Source: Bacteroidales bacterium (GTDB lineage: Bacteria > Bacteroidota > Bacteroidia > Bacteroidales > UBA932). From it: 60,644 nt of DNA. The first letter of the stretch is position 1. Each line of letters starts with the position of its first letter. Under the pieces are notes generated by a model that was not told where the DNA came from, did no database searches, and saw only the letters and a list, made by a program, of their open reading frames with translations. Below are positions 1 through 8,700 of this stretch, one piece after another. The position numbers and the translations under genes are program-made. Where the stretch lies: assembly GCA_017617715.1 (NCBI GenBank), contig JAFZVQ010000049.1, forward strand, positions 1 to 60,644, given 5' to 3'.

Positions 1-673
1 CGGCGGCGGCAGCGGCCTCAGCAGCCTTCTTCTTGCCGGCGGCCTGGCCGAAGTCGAACTTCAGGCCGGCCATGAGGGTGTGCTGCCAGTCGCAGTCGAA
101 TGCGAGACCATCGTTCTTCTTGGAGTTGAACTGGTCGCTGTGACCGTTGACGGCATACTCGATCTCGATGGCGAGAAGGTCGGAAAGGCGGATGTCCACA
201 CCTGCACCTGCACGGGCAGCGGTGTTGAACTTGAAGCCGTCCCAATAGGTATTGACAGCGGGGAGCTTGGCAAGGTCTGCACCATTGTTGAAGTAGCCGA
301 CACCTGCCACGCCGATGAATGCGTAGGGATTCAGGAGGCGGGTCTTGTAGCCGAACATGTTGCAGATATCAAACTTGGCGTCGAGAGCGAGCTGGGCAAA
401 GTTGTACTTGTAACCATCCTGGATAAGGGTGTACCAACCCTTGCCCTGCCAGCCGGAGATGTCGGCGCGGAGGCCGAACACGGGGCTGATCTGATAGCCG
501 AGATCAAGGGCTGCGGCGGGAGAGACGAGCTTGAAGAAGTCGTTGGTCTCACCTACGGTGTGGGCCGCACCGCCCTTAATGCCTAACTGGAAACCAGGAT
601 AGAACACATCCTGGGCAAACGCACTCGTCGCAAGAACAAGCACGGAAGTAAGAATCAAAACAATTTTTTTCAT
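1..673 (-). CDS. OmpA-like outer membrane beta-barrel protein, 5' part (cut by window edge)
   Basis: The frame is open from an ATG at 673 to the window edge, giving 224 residues with no stop. It starts with a clear signal peptide (MKKIVLILTSVLVL, then an AFA cleavage site before QDVFYPGF). The body alternates glycine and aromatic residues as in an eight-stranded barrel, for example GLRADISGWQGKGWY, NPYAFIGVAGVGYF and LMAGLKFDFG. The visible end turns into a Lys/Ala-rich linker (GKKKAAEAAAAA). In OmpA-family porins such a linker joins the barrel to a peptidoglycan-binding domain, which would lie outside the window. The protein probably sits in the outer membrane and anchors it to the wall. The barrel and signal peptide are seen; the OmpA C-terminal domain is inferred. 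Confidence 0.8.
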   Translation of the reverse strand, partial: MKKIVLILTSVLVLATSAFAQDVFYPGFQLGIKGGAAHTVGETNDFFKLVSPAAALDLGYQISPVFGLRADISGWQGKGWYTLIQDGYKYNFAQLALDAKFDICNMFGYKTRLLNPYAFIGVAGVGYFNNGADLAKLPAVNTYWDGFKFNTAARAGAGVDIRLSDLLAIEIEYAVNGHSDQFNSKKNDGLAFDCDWQHTLMAGLKFDFGQAAGKKKAAEAAAAA

Positions 674-717
674 ACTTATAAAAACGATAAATTTTACATT
701 CCTATGGAAACAGTGTG

Positions 718-749
718 CAATATTACACAAATTTCAGCAAAAAAACAAA
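718..749 (-). promoter_or_regulatory. Possible promoter of the OmpA-like gene
   Basis: On the minus strand a TTTG (746-749) lies 20 nt before TAATATTG (718-725). That is one mismatch from the Bacteroidota -7 box TAnnTTTG at the usual spacing. The -33 box falls in the T-run of the upstream terminator. The leader would be about 40 nt. Confidence 0.35.
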
Positions 750-777
750 AAAAGCCGGGTGCAATTGCATCCGGCTT
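739..777 (-). terminator. Rho-independent terminator of the FISUMP lipoprotein gene
   Basis: Positions 752-777 form an almost perfect hairpin (AAGCCGG arms around a TGCAATTGCA centre). On the minus strand it is followed by two T-runs (739-752). It lies just after the stop codon at 795. Confidence 0.8.
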
Positions 778-794
778 GGATTATTCTTCAGGAC

Positions 795-3700
795 TTATTC
801 TTTCACGCAACGGATTGACGCGGCAAATGCACGCTGCCATGTGGTGGAAAGGAGCATGTCTCCGTTGCCGCCGGAACCGTAATTCATGAACATAGCCTGG
901 GAAGAGGTGTTGCTGCTGTTGGTGGGAGTGGACGTCCATAAGCGGGTATACTGTCCCTGGCCGCCCAGTTTGCCGCCGGTGCGGGTGAGGTAGGCCGCAA
1001 ACGGGAACCAGATAGTGCTCGGGGAGAATCCGCTTGTCTCCGTACCGGTGAGCTCGAAGCCGCGATGTATGGTGTCGAAAGTGGCGGCGACGGACAGATT
1101 CGAAGGCACATTGTCGCCGTACCACGACACAGCCCACAGACCGGCGGAGCCGCCGGCAGGGACCTTCCATCCCGCAGGGCATGGATCATAGATGGTCTTC
1201 TTCCCTTCGTCGTCCCAGAGGTTGTCCGTGCGGACATACATCCAGTCGTAGTACGGGGAGGCACCGGAAATGTAGGTCATAGGATTCTCGACAGTGTACT
1301 GAATATTGCCGCAGCTGTCGTTGGACGTCAAGGCCTCAGGCCATGACGCATCGGAGATAGCCTTCTGGGTCTCGGATTCACTGATGCTCCTGGGGCCAAG
1401 GAACGGGTCTTTACGTCCCCACTGGTACAGGAGACCGAGGGCTTTCACATTGCCCTTGGTGGCGCTTGTGGCCCCGAGGTTGCGGTCCATGACAATAGCC
1501 TTGGTGTGGTTGTAGACATGGTGGTGCGTGCCTTCGGGATCGAAACCGGTGCATGCCCAGATATGCCAGCTCCAGAGAATCTTGCCAGTGGCACCGAGAA
1601 CCGCGATCACTGCATTGCCGTTCTGCATGGGGCTGGGCACGGTGAAGCTGACCTGACCTGATGTGGCGTCGAGACTGACGTTGGCGATTATCGGCAGGGT
1701 CGGATATGCATCGCTGCCGTAGGACTGCCAGAGCATGCGGGCAAACACAGGCTCGAGTTCACTCTTGGTGCCGTTGCCCTTGATGGTGCCGTCGAAGTGA
1801 TACTCACCGGGACGGCTCACTATGAAGCAGTTGGCAGGTGCAAGGAGCATGTCTTCATCCTTGCTCACGGTCACGGAGCACTGGGCCTTGACGGAAGGAT
1901 TCTTGGTGCCGTCCGCATAGGAACCATAGGCCGTGATCACGCAGGAGCCCTCACCTGCACCGGTGACGAGGCCGTCGGCATCCACGGTGGCGACACCGGA
2001 GCCGGAGGTCTCCCAATGCACCTTGGTGCTGGCGGCATAGGAAGGAGTCACGACAGCTGTCAACTGGGCTGACTCATAGCGCTTGAGGGTAAGGCTCGTC
2101 TTGTCGAGGGTAATGCCGGTCACTTCCACCACGGGAGGAGTGTAATCCAGCTTGCAGCGCACGCTGAGGCCGCTGGATTTCCTGGAAGTGGTAGAAGACT
2201 TGACGGCACTCTCAAGACCGAGTATTGCGAGGTCGACGCCATAGCCATTCCTGGCTCCGCCTGTCCACATGAAGTTGTAGAACTGTATCCAGCTGATGGA
2301 AGCGGAGTTGGATGAGCCGTCACGATAGCCGGTGGCAGGGTACCAGAGGGAAGGACCCGCCCCCATGTTGCGGCCGTCGTTGGCACCGGAGAAATCAATG
2401 CCGAAGGTGCTGGTGTCGAATTTTTTGGTGAACTCCGTGGAGCCCTTGAGGGCCTTTTGCCAGAAGTCCGCCTCAGGCATCCTCCATCCCGGAGGACAAG
2501 GATCGTAGATGGTCTTGGAATCTCCGGACCACAGGTTGTCGCTGGCGTTGGATTCTGAAAGCCAGTCGCCTGTGGATGCGTTGGAGTAATAGATGAAAGT
2601 CATCGGGTGCTCCGTTGCATACTGTACGGTGCCGGTCTCATCGGAAGAAGCTACGAGGACATGCTTTTCCTTGATGTCATCGGAACTCACAGCCGCGGAT
2701 GTGGCACCGAGGAAAGGATCCTTGCGGCCCCACTGGAACATAAGGCCGCGGGCGCCGATCTCGCCGATAGTGGCGGAGGAAGCACCGAGGTTGCGGTCCA
2801 TCAGGTAACCGGCGTCGTTGTAGTACTGCTGTGCGGCGGCCATGATGTCGAAGCCGTCCCATACCCAGATATGCCAGCTCCAAAGTATGTTCTCGTCCTC
2901 GTCGCGCACGGCGATTATGGCGCTGCCGTTGCGAAGGGCGGTGAGATACACGTAGCCGTCGCTGTAGCTCACGTCGGACACCACAGTGCCTGCCACGGGA
3001 TTCTCGCTGGTGCCATAAGTCTCCCAAAGCACCTCGGCACGGTTGGGTTCATCGATACCGAGAGGAGTGTGGCTGTTGCCCTTATAGAGGGCATGGAACT
3101 TATACTCCTTGGGCGCTGAAGGGGCTATGTAGCAGTTGGCAGTCTCGTTGGTGCCGATAATGTTGCCCAGGTCTTCAGGCTCGGGAGCGAAAGAGTTCTC
3201 GAGCACGCCAAGGTCGAGTATGCGGTTGCGCGGGAGCTCAAGGGTCTTGCGGGAAATAGCCGCACCTATACGCTGTCCGGCGGAATTGTAGCAACGGAAT
3301 TCGAAGCCGTCCTTGTAGGTGCCGGGGAGCAGGGACATATAGAATACGCCGCTCTTATTGCTGGTGGTCACCTTGATGGAAGAACCGCCGGATGTGCCAT
3401 ACCAGGAAGCTTCAGGGATGCCGCTTTCATTGAAAATCACCTGCACGTCGCCATAAAGCTGGGCCCTTGAACGGCTCTCCACGCGCACGTAAGCAATGTC
3501 CTGGCGCTGAATGGTGAATTTCAGCATGCTGGTGATGTTGTAGAAGAACAACTCGGTGGCAGCTACATCCTTCGAATGCGCAGCAGACACGTGGGCGTCT
3601 CCAAAGGTACCGTCCTGGGTGGGCTTGATGACATTGGAAAGATAGAAGCCGTTGGTGCCCCATTTGGAGGCCGTGGCGCCGTAGACGGCACTCACGTAGC

Positions 3701-3983
3701 TTTCCGCTTCCACTGCATCGAAATAGGCCTTGAGGCCATCGGCGGCAACGAAACGGGGCTGGGCTTCGGACTTGCCTTTCGTGTAAAACAGCACCTGATC
3801 TGTCGCTTTCCAGATGGTGCGGTCGTCATCGTCGAGGTCTGTCTTGGTGCCGGAATCCAGGGATCCTACATAATCGTAAGTCTTGAGCGGCCCCCCATAC
3901 TCGGAGCCGAATTCCTTGACGCAGGATACCGTCAGGAGCGCCACAGGAAGCAGCAATGCTGCAAATCTAAAAATCCTTTTCAT
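795..3983 (-). CDS. Lipoprotein with two FISUMP modules and a bacterial Ig-like domain
   Basis: The product has 1062 residues. It begins with a lipoprotein signal (KRIFRFAALLLPVALLTVSC). Two copies of the FISUMP module (Fibrobacter succinogenes major paralogous domain) start near residues 370 and 800. Each carries the hallmark MDRNLGA, then FQWGRKDPFLG or YQWGRKDPFLG, then YDPCPPGW or YDPCPAGW, and ends RCKLD or RCVKE. Between them, near 615-700, is a BIG2-type Ig-like fold (VTGITLDKTSLTLKRYE). The N-terminal 250 residues resemble fimbrillin-like or Mfa-like surface proteins. It is probably exported to the cell surface; ligand and function are unknown. A terminator follows the gene, and a 42-residue peptide gene starts upstream, so the two are probably one transcript. 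Confidence 0.85.
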   Translation of the reverse strand: MKRIFRFAALLLPVALLTVSCVKEFGSEYGGPLKTYDYVGSLDSGTKTDLDDDDRTIWKATDQVLFYTKGKSEAQPRFVAADGLKAYFDAVEAESYVSAVYGATASKWGTNGFYLSNVIKPTQDGTFGDAHVSAAHSKDVAATELFFYNITSMLKFTIQRQDIAYVRVESRSRAQLYGDVQVIFNESGIPEASWYGTSGGSSIKVTTSNKSGVFYMSLLPGTYKDGFEFRCYNSAGQRIGAAISRKTLELPRNRILDLGVLENSFAPEPEDLGNIIGTNETANCYIAPSAPKEYKFHALYKGNSHTPLGIDEPNRAEVLWETYGTSENPVAGTVVSDVSYSDGYVYLTALRNGSAIIAVRDEDENILWSWHIWVWDGFDIMAAAQQYYNDAGYLMDRNLGASSATIGEIGARGLMFQWGRKDPFLGATSAAVSSDDIKEKHVLVASSDETGTVQYATEHPMTFIYYSNASTGDWLSESNASDNLWSGDSKTIYDPCPPGWRMPEADFWQKALKGSTEFTKKFDTSTFGIDFSGANDGRNMGAGPSLWYPATGYRDGSSNSASISWIQFYNFMWTGGARNGYGVDLAILGLESAVKSSTTSRKSSGLSVRCKLDYTPPVVEVTGITLDKTSLTLKRYESAQLTAVVTPSYAASTKVHWETSGSGVATVDADGLVTGAGEGSCVITAYGSYADGTKNPSVKAQCSVTVSKDEDMLLAPANCFIVSRPGEYHFDGTIKGNGTKSELEPVFARMLWQSYGSDAYPTLPIIANVSLDATSGQVSFTVPSPMQNGNAVIAVLGATGKILWSWHIWACTGFDPEGTHHHVYNHTKAIVMDRNLGATSATKGNVKALGLLYQWGRKDPFLGPRSISESETQKAISDASWPEALTSNDSCGNIQYTVENPMTYISGASPYYDWMYVRTDNLWDDEGKKTIYDPCPAGWKVPAGGSAGLWAVSWYGDNVPSNLSVAATFDTIHRGFELTGTETSGFSPSTIWFPFAAYLTRTGGKLGGQGQYTRLWTSTPTNSSNTSSQAMFMNYGSGGNGDMLLSTTWQRAFAASIRCVKE

Positions 3984-4001
3984 ATCATCATAGTTTAAGG
4001 G

Positions 4002-4130
4002 TTACCAGACGAAGTCGTTGATCACATATTGTTCGTTCTGACCTTCAGGGCCGTCGCTGACGCAGATCAGAGCTTCCTCGCGGAGTTCGTATGACTCCAT
4101 TTCGGGTGCTGAATAATTACATTTTTTCAT
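4002..4130 (-). CDS. 42-residue peptide of the MKKxxYxxPEM type
   Basis: A short frame from ATG (4130) to TAA (4002) encodes MKKCNYSAPEMESYELREEA followed by LICVSDG and ending NDFVW. It lies 18 nt upstream of the FISUMP lipoprotein gene and 26 nt after the DUF1573 gene. It has no signal peptide or membrane segment. Short Lys-Lys-start peptides with a YxxPE motif and an acidic middle ending in a (V)CxS-like patch recur in Bacteroidales next to surface-lipoprotein genes. That comparison is from memory and is not tested here. A perfect TAnnTTTG box lies only 6 nt before its ATG, so it may be translated from an almost leaderless mRNA. Coding is likely but not certain; the function is unknown. 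Confidence 0.6.
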   Translation of the reverse strand: MKKCNYSAPEMESYELREEALICVSDGPEGQNEQYVINDFVW

Positions 4131-4136
4131 AACACG

Positions 4137-4144
4137 CAAATATA
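4137..4144 (-). promoter_or_regulatory. Probable -7 box for the 42-residue peptide and FISUMP lipoprotein genes
   Basis: TATATTTG on the minus strand matches TAnnTTTG exactly. No TTG was found at the expected -33 distance. The box is 6 nt from the ATG at 4130, which puts transcription start at or next to the start codon. Confidence 0.45.
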
Positions 4145-4156
4145 GCACATTTTTTC

Positions 4157-5206
4157 TTATTTCACATAACCGGTGAGCCAAGTCTCAAGGTAGGGAACCA
4201 GCGGTGAACTGGTCACGACCATGACCTTGAACCGTAAAGCGCCCCTGCGTTGCTCCTCGGGAATAAGTGTCGCCCTGATTGTCGCACATGAGTCTCCCTC
4301 AAGGGTTTCAGGGAAGCTGAATTCCAGACCTTTGCGATTGGATGATACGGACTGGATCCTGGCCGGGAAAGACGTTGAATTCTGAAGAGTGATTTCAACT
4401 GTTGCAGAAGTGCCCAGCGGCACGTCGCCGAAAGAAAATTCGCTTGCAGCAAATTTGGGTATGGCAGAAGAGTTCCTTTCAGCCGATGAGAGCTTGCTGA
4501 AATCGTCCAACACTACTGTCTTGACGTAAAATGGATCAAGAGAGGTGCCGTCAACCACGGGAGTGAAAGAATAATTGAAAGGTCCGCGCACCAGGGAATC
4601 CGGGACGAAGGAATATGAAAGGAAGGTGCGGGTCACAGGTTCAATTGTGGTGAAAGTATATGATAGGATCAGGCCCGGAGTGATGTCTTTGAACTCCAGG
4701 TCGATAGGTTTGTCGGAAAAATTACATAGTTCTATCCTGCCGCCTTCCTCAACCCCGGAGTGCACTAAGCCTGCGTCGACAGGGTCAAATTCAAGTCCGA
4801 GTGCCCCTCTGCGATAGCGGAAATCAGTAAACAGCGACTGGGGTGTATCATGGATTGAGCCGGAAAAACGAAGGATATAAGGGGAAGACTCCCCTTCCAC
4901 CATCACGGTGATGGATTTATGGAAAGAATCCGTGTAACGCTCCTGATGATAAAGAGCGGACACGATGCCCGAACCGCCCGGAGGCACCGGATCGGTGGTC
5001 CAGGACAGCTTGGTGCATGAACATGAAGCCACGGCATACGCAATCCGCACGTCGTGGGAAGAAGTGTTGACGAAAGGATATTCGCACACTATTTCGCGCT
5101 CCAGCCTCGAGCGCGCCCCAAGTTCAAGAGATGTGGTCTCAAACTTGAGCGCGCCCGGTGCCGGTGCGCAAAAAGCGAACAAAAACGCTAATAGAATCTT
5201 AATCAA
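4157..5206 (-). CDS. Secreted protein with two DUF1573-type domains
   Basis: The product has 349 residues, with an N-terminal export signal (IKILLAFLFAFCAPAPG) and two Ig-like repeats of the DUF1573 family. The first, near residues 35-125, contains YPFVNTSSHDVRIAYAVASC followed by a CSC motif. The second, near 245-345, contains FGDVPLGTSATVEITLQNST. DUF1573 proteins are periplasmic or surface proteins of unknown function common in Bacteroidota. The start is unusual: the first usable codon is TTG at 5206, overlapping the TGA of the upstream lipoprotein gene, and no in-frame ATG precedes the signal peptide. That points to translational coupling with the upstream gene. Confidence 0.75.
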   Translation of the reverse strand: MIKILLAFLFAFCAPAPGALKFETTSLELGARSRLEREIVCEYPFVNTSSHDVRIAYAVASCSCTKLSWTTDPVPPGGSGIVSALYHQERYTDSFHKSITVMVEGESSPYILRFSGSIHDTPQSLFTDFRYRRGALGLEFDPVDAGLVHSGVEEGGRIELCNFSDKPIDLEFKDITPGLILSYTFTTIEPVTRTFLSYSFVPDSLVRGPFNYSFTPVVDGTSLDPFYVKTVVLDDFSKLSSAERNSSAIPKFAASEFSFGDVPLGTSATVEITLQNSTSFPARIQSVSSNRKGLEFSFPETLEGDSCATIRATLIPEEQRRGALRFKVMVVTSSPLVPYLETWLTGYVK

Positions 5207-5721
5207 TTCTTCTTGTTTAACCTGATCGGATAAGGAGCAGGCGAGTTCGGATTGATCTGATCGGACGGATTAAGGTCATTGCTGGACTGATAGCCGTCTT
5301 TAAGGGTCAGGAACCAATTATCGCCCACCTTCACGGGATTGAATACAAGTTTCAGGCCACCGTAGAGATACACAAGGTCGTTGACCCCTGCGGTAGAGAA
5401 ACTGTAGCGGAGAAAACTCCATCCGTCGGACGGCATCTTCACGAATCTGGGACGGAGAAAGTCCTTGGATTCGTCGGCGATTCCATAGAGGACATTACCG
5501 TCGAGCACATTGAGCATATCAAGCGCAGCATCGCAATTACCCTCTTCAATATAAGTGAAGAACTGTGTGCCAAGAGCCACGACATTGAGCGTGTCCTGCT
5601 TTGTGAGGGATGCGATAAACTGCCTCTCGGCGTCCTTGTAAGTCATCACCTTGGGCGAATTGTTACAGGAGGCTGCCAAAGCAACAAACAATGAGAGTGC
5701 TAAAAGAAAACGAAATCTCAT
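5203..5721 (-). CDS. Small lipoprotein, function unknown
   Basis: The product has 172 residues starting from an ATG at 5721. The signal peptide MRFRFLLALSLFVALAAS precedes the lipobox cysteine. The mature part contains a helical stretch (YKDAERQFIASLTKQDTLNV, then a GNCDAALDMLNV segment) and a beta-rich C-terminus (VYLYGGLKLVF, GDNWFLTLKDG). This resembles small NTF2-like or DUF4878-like lipoproteins, but I do not recognise a specific family. Its TGA overlaps the TTG start of the DUF1573 gene, so the two were probably made together. A strong terminator sits directly upstream, so the pair needs its own promoter, which I could not identify. Confidence 0.7.
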   Translation of the reverse strand: MRFRFLLALSLFVALAASCNNSPKVMTYKDAERQFIASLTKQDTLNVVALGTQFFTYIEEGNCDAALDMLNVLDGNVLYGIADESKDFLRPRFVKMPSDGWSFLRYSFSTAGVNDLVYLYGGLKLVFNPVKVGDNWFLTLKDGYQSSNDLNPSDQINPNSPAPYPIRLNKKN

Positions 5722-5730
5722 AATTAATAG

Positions 5731-5762
5731 AAAAAATGGCGCGCCTCACAGAGACGCGCCAT
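5731..5762 (-). terminator. Rho-independent terminator of the DUF4988 lipoprotein gene
   Basis: TGGCGCG and CGCGCCA form a strong GC-rich hairpin (5737-5761) with a six-T run following on the minus strand (5731-5736), 20 nt after the stop codon at 5782. Confidence 0.85.
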
Positions 5763-5781
5763 ATTTTAAAGAGCTAGAATA

Positions 5782-8700
5782 TTAGTCATTCTGATAGTTG
5801 TGGTTGGTACCGTAGACAGGGATTTCAATCTGCCTTGTGAAGGTACCCCATGAGTAGGTGAGGGAGACGTCGACGCGGAGTGCGAAGTCTTCTGCGTAAC
5901 CCATGTTGTTAGCATACCAGAACTGATAGCCAGCGAGGTTGTTCAGATCGGTGATATCAATCTCGATGATGTTGGCAGCACCGGTAGTAGTCATGTCATA
6001 GATCTTCGGGTTGGCAGGATCGGCAGGATCGATGATACCGATGATAGCGGCCCTGTTGACGTCCTTGATGAGATCGAACTTGGTCTTGTCGGTCAGGAGG
6101 TTCTTCTGGTTGGTGGCTACGGTGTTGAGATCAACGCTCAGCTTGGTGAATCCGTAGTAGTCATACCAGTCGACCTGGTGGTCAGCCTCGGTGGCCTTAT
6201 CCTTCAGAGTCGGGCTGTAGTAACCCTTCTTGTAGGTCTTGGTGGCCTCATCATAGGTGAAGATCTTGTAGTTCTGCCAGTCAACTGCGCTGAACAGTGT
6301 GCCGAAAGGAACACGGGAACCGGTGGCCTCACCATCAACCAGGTGGTTCTTGGCAGGGTTGAAGTTCAGATAGACAGGACGCAGGAAGCGGACGTGGATC
6401 TGCTCGACCAGGAGCTCGCAGATGTCACCCTGGGTGGCGCCGGCGACCTGGGCAACGATATCAACGTTGCAATACAGGAAGTTCTCGGTCATGGTAGGAT
6501 TCTCTTCCTTCTCCTTAGGGTTGGTGCCCCAGTTGATGAGCTGCTTAGTCACGTCGTTGCAGAGGTAGGTGATCACACCGTCGTTGGTGAGCTCGATGGC
6601 ATCGGTGCCATTCCAGGAGAGCTTGCCGTCGTTGACCTTCGTCCACTTCTTGCCGTTGACAGTGATGTCCTTGTTGTCAGCGCTGAAGCGATAGAAGTAG
6701 GTAGCTCCGGGAACTGCAGCGCCGGTGGAGGCGGCAACGATCTGGACCTTATTTGCACCGTCCTTGACGAGCCAGTCGTCATCGATGTCCTTGTCGAAGA
6801 GGGTCACTGAAGGCGAGTTGTTGGTGCCACCCTTGATCCAGGTGATAGGAACGCGGACGTTGTTACGGATGGTAGCCATGCCGAGGTCGGTCTTGGCGTC
6901 ATTCGGATACTTGAAGTTGAGATCCTCATACCAGTAGGTCGGGTTCTTCTTGATGAACTTCACAGCAGGCTTGTCGCCAACCTTGAAGGTCAGACCAATG
7001 TACACATCGTCGGGCTTGTTATTGAGAGTGCTGCCGACATTCTTGGTGAAGTGTGCATAGAGGGTCATGGTCTTGCCGACACCGACATGCTCAGCCTGGG
7101 ACTTGTTGACGGCGAGCTTGAAGATATCGTTCACACCAGTGATGTCTGCGTCGCCGGTGGTAGCGTTATCCTTAGTGTAGGTGACCTCACCATAATCGTC
7201 GGAATGATCAGCCTTGCTGTCGTTGAGCTTCATGTTGCCGGAAGCATCCTTGTAGTAGGTCTTGTTCTGCTCCCAGGTGTAGTTGCCACGGAAGTCGTTG
7301 AAGGTCATCTTGAGACCGTCTTCGAGGATCTGGTAGGACATATCGTACCACTTGGTCTCGTTGGCGATCAGAGCGCAAGCATAACCGATTTCGCCGAAGT
7401 CCTTAAGGAGGAGAGTCACAGGAGGAACAACAACCTGAGGTTCAACCTTCCTGTCGATCCTGATCTTGAAGTAACCTGCGAGAACGACATTGTCCTTGGT
7501 CTTCTCGGTGTCGATGAGGGTCACGAGCACGATGGGACGACGACCGACGGCGGATATACCTTCGATGCTGTTGTTCTTGGTGATCTTCTCAACAGTCCAA
7601 CCGGTACCGGCGGCGTTGGTCTTTGCATAAGCGGGGAAGAATACCTTCTGGCCTGCAGGGATGATACCGAATGCATTCTCGGAAGTGATGTTGGAACCAA
7701 CAGTGTAGTCGATAAGCTCGAAGTTGAGGTCGAGGTTGGGATACTTCTTCTGGAGGTCGGCAAGAGTGATGATGCTGTCGTCACCCTTCACGTGGATACC
7801 GACGAAGTCGAGAGGGAAGCCGCTTTCAGCCCAGGCGTCGTACTGCACGGGCACGCTTGCAGCGTTCTCGGCAGCCTCGCCAGCGGACTCGAAGAGCATC
7901 TTCTGGCCAGCGATAATAGGAGTGCCGGCGCAATCCTTAGCCTTATAGGTGTTGGTCTTGAGGAATGCGAGGTGGTTGAGCTCCTCGAGGGCGGCAACAA
8001 CAGCAGCGTAGTCGGAGGTGACGATCTTGTTGTTGTTGGTCTTGTCGGAAGCATAGAGGCTCAGGACAGAGACAATCTTCTGGGTAGGAGTAGAAGGATT
8101 GAGCTTGTCGGCGTTCTTGATCTTGTAGGTGACGGAAGCGATGTTGGTGTTCTTGCGGGTCACGCCCTTGAACTCAGCGCTCCAGCCGGGATTGCCAGCC
8201 ATCACGTCGATATAGTCACGATCCAGGCAGTTGAAGCCCCACTGGCTGACAGCGGTCTCGAACTTGTAGGCCTGAGGATTCACGTGGTAGTCTGCGGTCT
8301 CGATAGCACCGAAGCTGTAGGGAACCTCGTTGCGGTTGACGATGAGATTTTCAGGCTTGTTCTTGGCCTTGACGCTGTAAGCACCCTGGTCCTCGAAATC
8401 GGTACCGGTAGCGGTGCCTGTGACTTCCTTGTAGTAACCACCGAGATAGTGGTAGTAGAGAGCCTCAATACCGCCATAGTAGAACTGAGGGATAGTCACG
8501 ATGCTTGCAAGAGTTGCATCGAGGCTGAACACGACCTGGCCGTTCTCTGCGCCCTCGACGTTGAAGAGGGTGAGGGTGTTGCCGACGGTGTCCCAGACAG
8601 CGGTGACAGGATTCTTGCCGCCCTCGAACACGGGAACGGTCTCAGCAGGCTCAACGGCCTTGCCGGTGGCTCCGTCATACTTGACAAAGCTGAGAACACC

